This document shows, one piece after another, positions 42,601 through 46,325 of a stretch of 46,325 nucleotides of DNA; positions within the stretch are counted from its first letter, which is position 1, and every line of letters begins with the position of its first letter. The stretch is from assembly GCA_017848435.1 (NCBI GenBank), contig JAFEHU010000063.1, positions 1-46,325 of the forward strand, given 5' to 3'. Both the position numbers and the translations under genes were made by a program. Source of the DNA: Burkholderiaceae bacterium. GTDB taxonomy: Bacteria; Pseudomonadota; Gammaproteobacteria; Burkholderiales; Burkholderiaceae_C. The notes under the pieces are model-generated. The model saw only the letters and a list, made by a program, of their open reading frames with translations. It ran no database searches and was not told where the DNA came from.

Positions 42601-43688
42601 CGGCTGACGTGTCGATCAACGACTTGGCCCAGACCCGCAACTTCGGCCTGATCAACTTCACGAACGACCAAGCAGTTGCTCAAACACTGACTTTGACCGT
42701 GAACAACACCAACGTTGAAGCGTTGGTGGACGCAAGCCGGGCCGCAACCAGTGCAGCAACTGCTGAAACTCTGTTCGTCACTGCAACTGACAACGGTGGT
42801 GTTGCATCGGCGTTGAACATTGATGCGCGTCAAGTGACTGCCTTCCACGCCTTGAATGTCACCGGATCTAACATCGCTACCACTGGTAATGATGTGCTGA
42901 ACCTGAATAGCAACGTGGGCGGCTCAGCACACACGGCTGAACTCGGTGCAGCTTCCCTGGGTGACCGTGTTAACTGGTTTGGTGGTTCTGCAACGACGAC
43001 CGTCGCTATTGATTTGGCCGCAAACCACGTTTTCACTGATGGTGCTGTTACTACGACACACAATATCAACAGTGAAGAGTTCGTTGACATCTCTGGTCTT
43101 ACCTACAATACCGCTACCATCGCTGGTGCTGGTGCTGCAGAGACGTTGATTGGTGGAGCTGGCGCAGATGTGATCACGGGTGCAGGTGGTAACGACTCGA
43201 TCATTGGTGGTGCCGGCGCGGACAACTTGACCGGTGGTGCGGGTGCAGATTCGATAAACCTGACCGAAACTGCAGCAGCCATTGACACTGTCGTGCAAAA
43301 CGTTGGAGACAGCGTGGCAGTCACTGCCAGCATGTTTGCGGCTGCCGCCATGATTGCAGATGGTGATACCCTGACGTTCGGTGGCGGTGTGGATGTTGTC
43401 ACAGGCTTCCAAGCTGGTGCTTTGGCAACGGGCGACCGTGTGGATGCTCAGATCAACACCGCTTTTGTTTCGCTGGTTGCCCAAGATTCGGGCAATCTGG
43501 CTGACAACACGCTGTTTGTGACTCGCGGCAATTTCAACGCAGGGACTGGGGTGTTCACGTTTGCTGCGGCTGGTACAGACACACTCGTTGTTCAGAACAA
43601 CGGTGGTGCCCAAGACGTGCTGACAACAAACACCACCTCCCTTATCTTGGTGGGTGTCACCAACCTCGTTGCTGCAGACGTCTTCTGA
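39693..43688 (+). CDS. large RTX/S-layer-like secreted surface protein
   Basis: 1331 residues from the ATG at 39693 (AAGGAAG five to eleven bases upstream). Very rich in Ala, Asn, Thr, Val and Gly; I find no cysteine and only six lysines, as in type-I-secreted S-layer proteins. There is no N-terminal signal peptide; the first about 100 residues are helical. The middle consists of many repeating beta segments (VNVAFSA, LKTLNISG, VERVTFND, VDVLRFA) suggesting stacked beta units. Near 1145-1190 is an RTX calcium-binding run: LIGGAGADVITGAGGNDSI, then IGGAGADNLTGGAGADS. The C-terminus is hydrophobic (LILVGVTNLVAADVF), fitting an uncleaved type I signal. Layout recalls Caulobacter RsaA. No type I exporter is in the window. 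Confidence 0.85.
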   Translation: MPASIFGNPAAVVQLNQALFGIAPGNGKYTNQLDQANAIGAVPFARQLGQTVAATNEALAATVLANVGIVNATLQTALVQAFAAFPNDRGVVVLNLTNILTTLEGNAVYGAAAAQFNAQVATDFQYSTNPVNTQDSPVNAGTTTLTANTDILSGNVFNAGLVFTPGGDDRINSLQDEDVLTGTGTNPTLNLTFGNPNDNGSANITPTLNGVQTVNVAFSATAAAAAAVRLDLQDAAGLTNAVNISRVSDSVVNVQVDNLSAPVTNLSVANSNSGTATIGLNSAVGALAGAADSTTLTLNRVNLVGLSVEDTDAVVGANVGAVGLSDGYETINLVSAGAVNTVGTFSAEDLKTLNISGATNLTLGSTNNTVSAGLVEAVRFNAGLANVSGSLTTVNAAALTGRLTYHIGGEINAIGDNTSGVPVQLQVTGGTADDTFVLTQGANIDAGAGNVDRIDGGTGANKLVVTGGAAQAVNAAGTPAAPVANLLNIQALEVRTGHDADGVADAVTVNADAFNSLATIFVRNEGQTGALGAVGTSGGEGSTVTLNNLTSAQANGITVAHGTTGNSTIANNIIAANLKVATGTADTATLNIVDGVNTNPVFNVNLATVGVERVTFNDRDTESNTVHLNQGASVTTAPTAGQYAQAGSSITITGGQATKYFSLDSFGAAAGAPVVNGAYFNDGYGYATDGTATSATTASQAANVIAGLPAGTTTGTRDTAVGTVLTGAGVIAAENTATRVLDENIDASTYVGDVVVRLGDITRTDGFSSQNIRTFTGNDTFIFDALGLTSAGFTSGDTIAAGAGTDTLVIDGNTATLPGTPRISIQASEWDNLTGVDVLRFAANQGVANVGNAAQVANAGGSYYARIDNEFVTQTDAGNRLTVVNNDGRLDLNSETDLVLDLRGLTQSKWITFVGANSVGNAGVSSNRIVVDDVSANTNMILDGGDTDIRVGTTVGYVAGNNNVYEVRNTADVSINDLAQTRNFGLINFTNDQAVAQTLTLTVNNTNVEALVDASRAATSAATAETLFVTATDNGGVASALNIDARQVTAFHALNVTGSNIATTGNDVLNLNSNVGGSAHTAELGAASLGDRVNWFGGSATTTVAIDLAANHVFTDGAVTTTHNINSEEFVDISGLTYNTATIAGAGAAETLIGGAGADVITGAGGNDSIIGGAGADNLTGGAGADSINLTETAAAIDTVVQNVGDSVAVTASMFAAAAMIADGDTLTFGGGVDVVTGFQAGALATGDRVDAQINTAFVSLVAQDSGNLADNTLFVTRGNFNAGTGVFTFAAAGTDTLVVQNNGGAQDVLTTNTTSLILVGVTNLVAADVF

Positions 43689-43728
43689 TAATCGAATACA
43701 GATCAAATTGATCTGACCTGTAAACTGT

Positions 43729-43765
43729 AAAAACCCCATCCCTCACAAAGGGGTGGGGTTTTTTT
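43729..43765 (+). terminator. intrinsic terminator of the S-layer-like gene
   Basis: Stem CCCCATCCCT/AGGGGTGGGG with one T-G pair and loop CACAA, flanked by A and T runs. It lies 40 bases past the stop codon. The A/T flanks could make it bidirectional. Confidence 0.9.
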
Positions 43766-44125
43766 ATGGTGAATAGTCTTTTTGATCAAATCCGCACGCT
43801 CTACATCACTGAACTGAGCAGCACAGCGCGTGTCTACCTGAAAAATCTTGCCGCCGTAGGCGCGTAAATCACGCCACTGCAAGCACTTATAGGTATTGCA
43901 ATGGCAGCGCAGTGACAGTTCCTTGGGAAGCGGTGTGCTGAACTGGGACAAATAGCTGGCGTAGCTTTAATTCAGTAGTGCTGTTATTGAACCGTCGGGC
44001 TATGACTTTGGCATGGTCTTATCAGTGAAATATCAGAAGTTGTAGTAACGGACACTAGTGCGTTGCCGATGCTGATTAAGTTGATTTAGAAAAATAAAGT
44101 CATCCATGGGTACTTACGTTTTGTA
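43766..44125. other. intergenic region with no recognisable gene
   Basis: 360 bases, more AT-rich than the surroundings. It should hold the promoter for the methyltransferase gene, but I see no convincing -35/-10 pair. A minus-strand frame (43951 down to 43703) runs into the terminator and is not accepted. Confidence 0.5.
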
Positions 44126-45637
44126 GTGCCTGTTTACCATTCAAGAGTCTTGGATTTCATGGCCTACGAAGCCCATCAACCTTATCTAAAAGCCTTTGAT
44201 CGTGAGCAGGCTCCCAACTGGTTACAGGCCTTGGCCCAACGGGCTGGTGTCACCATGACGGCTCACCGCTACCTGGACTTGGGTTGTGCTGCTGGTCATT
44301 CCACCTTAGCGTTGGCACCCATGTACCCAGATACCCAGTTTGTGGGAGTGGATTTCAATGCAGCTCATGTAGCTATGGCACAAGCAGAAGCAAAGCGCCT
44401 CGGTTTGCACAACTGCACTTACGTACAGGCTGACTTCAGAGATATGCCCAAGTCTGTTGGTGCAGCGGATGTGCTGATGGTTCGCGGTATTTACAGCTGG
44501 CTCAGTCCGGAGGTGAAGTCAGCTCTGGAGGCTTTGCTGGACTCACAGGCAACACCTACTGCATTGCTTCGCTTGCACTACACCGTGCTCCCGGGTGGCG
44601 TGGTAAGGGACGCACTGGGCAAGGTCATCCAAGCCAGTGGAGGGGCTACTCTGGGGGTGGAGGGAGGGCAAGCATTGGTGGAATTGATGACTCAGCATGC
44701 CCCAGCTTTCCACCGCCATCTGGTGACAGCGGCCGATACCCTGGCAAACACGCTGAAGCAGCCGCGTGAGTTGTGGGTACACGATTTGTTGAATGACGAC
44801 TACAGAGCCGAGTACGCCAGTGATGTGTTTGACCGCTTGGCACGACAGGGGTATGCATTTGCTGCCGCCACCAGTGTGGAAAGAAACATGCCCATGTTGC
44901 TGGTGGACCCGCCGGTCGTCGGCAAGCTCCACTCTTGGCACACAGGGGCCACCCAAACCATGTTGGACGTCTTCACCTTCAATGACGGGCGCTCGGATAT
45001 GTTTGTTCGTGGGCAGGAAGCCAACTGGCAGGCTGGGCAGTACGACAAGACTACGCGGTGGGGGCTCGTATTGCCGGAAGCTGATTGGTTTAAACCGGTG
45101 ACTATTCCAAGAGGCTCACTGAGATTCGAGCATCCGAATGTAGTGGGCTTGATCCAAAGCCTGCGCGACGAACCGCAGACCTTTGGGGCAATTCAGGCTA
45201 AACACCCAAGTTTGACAGGTGTTGCGCTCAGAGACTGGATTGATTTGTTGTGGGCTGGTGGCAAGGTGGCCCCATTCCTGTCAACTAAACATGCGTCTAG
45301 CATTGATCGTGAACGTATGCGTTGCATCAACCGGGAACGAATTGCATGGGCTAATGCCGACCTGAGTCCTAACAGCCGAGTACCGTTACTAGCAGCCGAA
45401 TACGGGAACTGCCTGGTCGCTGGTTGGTTCGAGTGCCTAGTGCTAGCGCATTATGAGAAACGACATCATGTTGGCACACAAAGGAACATGCTTTCAAGAA
45501 TGCACAAAGCCGGAATGGCTTTCAAAGGGGCCGATGGAAAACCGCACACTGACCAGCTTAAGGCCTTTCAAGCGGCGTTAACTCAGCTGGACAACAATTA
45601 CCTGACCCGAATGGACTACTGGGGCATAGACATATGA
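44126..45637 (+). CDS. SAM-dependent methyltransferase with methyltransferase regulatory domain
   Basis: 503 residues if started at GTG 44126; an ATG at 44159 (giving MAYEAHQPYLKAF) is equally possible, since neither has a clear ribosome-binding site. The Rossmann core is at about 40-160: YLDLGCAAGHST (motif I), FVGVDFNAAHVAMAQ (post-I) and YVQADFRDMP. From about 210 to 310 lies the segment I associate with the methyltransferase regulatory domain (PF10119-like): WVHDLLNDDYRAEYASDVFDRLARQGY. A C-terminal winged-helix-like part follows. Such proteins are often found near RTX or S-layer genes, perhaps modifying them. Base composition is lower in GC than the rest of the window. Confidence 0.78.
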   Translation: MPVYHSRVLDFMAYEAHQPYLKAFDREQAPNWLQALAQRAGVTMTAHRYLDLGCAAGHSTLALAPMYPDTQFVGVDFNAAHVAMAQAEAKRLGLHNCTYVQADFRDMPKSVGAADVLMVRGIYSWLSPEVKSALEALLDSQATPTALLRLHYTVLPGGVVRDALGKVIQASGGATLGVEGGQALVELMTQHAPAFHRHLVTAADTLANTLKQPRELWVHDLLNDDYRAEYASDVFDRLARQGYAFAAATSVERNMPMLLVDPPVVGKLHSWHTGATQTMLDVFTFNDGRSDMFVRGQEANWQAGQYDKTTRWGLVLPEADWFKPVTIPRGSLRFEHPNVVGLIQSLRDEPQTFGAIQAKHPSLTGVALRDWIDLLWAGGKVAPFLSTKHASSIDRERMRCINRERIAWANADLSPNSRVPLLAAEYGNCLVAGWFECLVLAHYEKRHHVGTQRNMLSRMHKAGMAFKGADGKPHTDQLKAFQAALTQLDNNYLTRMDYWGIDI

Positions 45638-45707
45638 AGCTACGATACACCTGATGATCCGAGACAAGAAGTTATCATCAGCAAACAAGAAAGGTAACAC
45701 GACTCAT

Positions 45708-45917
45708 ATGGAAAACACCAAAACCCCCAATATCCAGATCGACGGCAAGACCTTCCCACTGTCTGACCTCGGCGACAACGCCAAGGCCCAGGTTCAGAAC
45801 CTCGCCATCGTCGATGCAGAAATCAAACGCCTGCAGACCTTGATCGGTATCGCTACGGCTGCCCAGCAGTCGTTCATCGCGGCTTTGCGCACGGAACTGA
45901 ACAAACCATCGGCATGA
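45708..45917 (+). CDS. small DUF6447-like protein
   Basis: 69 residues from the ATG at 45708; AAAGG lies about 13 bases upstream, a little far. An in-frame ATG at 45654 has no site. The sequence opens with a short beta-like part (PNIQIDGKTFPLSDLGDNA), then a single helix with heptad character (VQNLAIVDAEIKRLQTLIGI), suggesting a small coiled-coil dimer. I recognise it, from memory, as the DUF6447 type, often found after methyltransferases of this kind. Function unknown. It follows the methyltransferase by 70 bases and is closed by a strong terminator, so the two are probably one transcript. Confidence 0.72.
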   Translation: MENTKTPNIQIDGKTFPLSDLGDNAKAQVQNLAIVDAEIKRLQTLIGIATAAQQSFIAALRTELNKPSA

Positions 45918-45973
45918 CCCGCCCTTTACGGGGTGCACCGTTGTTCAAACAGCGGTGCAGGCCCTGTTCACTG

Positions 45974-46008
45974 GCCCCAACATCTGCAAGGATGTTGGGG
46001 CTTTTTTC
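45974..46008 (+). terminator. intrinsic terminator after the DUF6447-like gene
   Basis: Eleven-base perfect stem GCCCCAACATC/GATGTTGGGGC with loop TGCAAG, followed by six T. It ends the surface-layer module. Confidence 0.93.
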
Positions 46009-46233
46009 TTGGTGAGGTGGTGTGCGCGGGGCAGAACGGGTGTTTGCTATGTAAAAAATAGCAACCTCACTAGGTTCTACTAAGGCTCAGCCGATTTGGC
46101 TTTAAATTTGACAGAAGTGAGATAGCCCCCTGAATCCCCAGACCCGTCCTATCGCTTATCTTTGGAGATAGGAGTAGGACTGTGAATACGACTAGGCATA
46201 CGGATTCTGTAGAAGTTGTCTTTAAAGCCCCGA
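46009..46233. other. intergenic sequence before an IS end
   Basis: No gene seen. TTGCTAT (46044-46050) and ATAGCAA (46058-46064) form a 7-bp inverted repeat with a 7-base A-rich loop, a small stem type frequent between genes in Comamonadaceae. TTGACA at 46108-46113 has no fitting -10. Confidence 0.4.
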
Positions 46234-46279
46234 TGGCCACTTCAAATTCCCCCACCTGTGGCCAGTGCAAACTCCCCCA
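46234..46279 (+). mobile_element. IS21-like terminal repeats (element end, continues beyond window)
   Basis: Two 21-base direct repeats of the form TGGCCA..(C/G)AAA.TCCCCCA, at 46234-46254 and 46259-46279, agree at 18 of 21 positions and start 25 bases apart. Repeated short sequences ending in a run of C are what IS21-family ends look like. No transposase gene is inside the window, so the family is judged from the repeats only. Confidence 0.5.
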
Positions 46280-46325
46280 GGCAAGACGGCCAGATTATGA
46301 CGATTCAGGGCTGATGGCGATGCGA

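Noticed and set aside
41316-42848. Minus-strand 510-codon frame inside the S-layer-like gene
   Set aside because: Low-complexity Val/His/Cys/Gly translation opposite a repetitive coding sequence; no start signals or recognisable motif.
43703-43951. 82-residue minus-strand frame after the S-layer-like gene
   Set aside because: It ends inside the terminator region, has no ribosome-binding site, and I recognise no family, though its Cys/Arg content is not absurd.
46108-46136. TTGACA as a promoter near the right edge
   Set aside because: The hexamer at 17-base spacing (TGAATC) is a poor -10 and no gene follows within the window.

Overview
The window looks like a high-GC betaproteobacterial chromosome, most likely Burkholderiales, family Comamonadaceae. 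Codon use is strongly G/C-ending, and the gene content (phasin, two-domain fatty acyl reductase, rml genes, Wzm/Wzt, RTX-type S-layer-like protein) fits that group. The assignment is inferred from recognisable protein families and was not checked against a database. Both edges carry insertion-sequence material: the start of an IS3-family OrfA on the left (1-57) and IS21-like terminal repeats on the right (46234-46279).

Region A (1-8500) is accessory. After the IS3 end come a lone trypsin-like protein and a decayed IS66 fragment. Then follows a tightly packed minus-strand operon read from 8457 down to 1877: a small unknown protein, an AAA+ ATPase, a zinc-knuckle protein, a HAD-like protein of the type linked to RNA repair, a calcineurin-like phosphoesterase (MPE1), a second of another subtype (MPE2), a small unknown protein, and a third phosphoesterase (MPE3) paralogous to the first. 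Four of the junctions are overlaps or near-abutments. The ATPase ribosome-binding site is buried in a perfect hairpin. I know of no described system with this composition; it is the best candidate here for a novel nucleic-acid processing, repair or defence cassette.

Region B (8789-13196) is a lipid/storage module: TPR protein, TetR regulator and phasin on the minus strand, and a divergently transcribed two-domain fatty acyl-CoA/ACP reductase on the plus strand.

Region C (13236-34431) is a cell-surface polysaccharide locus. rmlBDAC plus a rhamnosyltransferase-like gene run rightward. A leftward operon (25375 to 17724) encodes a polyprenyl-phosphate glycosyltransferase, a small EamA/SMR-type protein, a DUF2142 membrane protein, a giant PIG-L deacetylase/multi-glycosyltransferase fusion and an O-antigen-ligase-like protein. 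A methyltransferase and an acyltransferase run rightward. A second leftward operon (34431 to 27599) starts with a Crp/Fnr regulator and continues with Wzm, Wzt, a GNAT protein, two glycosyltransferases and an LpxL-like acyltransferase.

Region D (34567-46008) is a surface-layer module. It holds a FecR-domain periplasmic protein, a CHASE2-cyclase and a TPR/outer-membrane-barrel protein in one operon, then a 1331-residue cysteine-free RTX/S-layer-like protein, a methyltransferase with a regulatory domain, and a small DUF6447-like protein. A near-consensus CRP-type site (TGTGA-N6-TCACT) sits against the -35 of the S-layer gene promoter. Together with the adjacent cyclase and Crp genes, it suggests a local nucleotide-signalling circuit controlling the surface coat.
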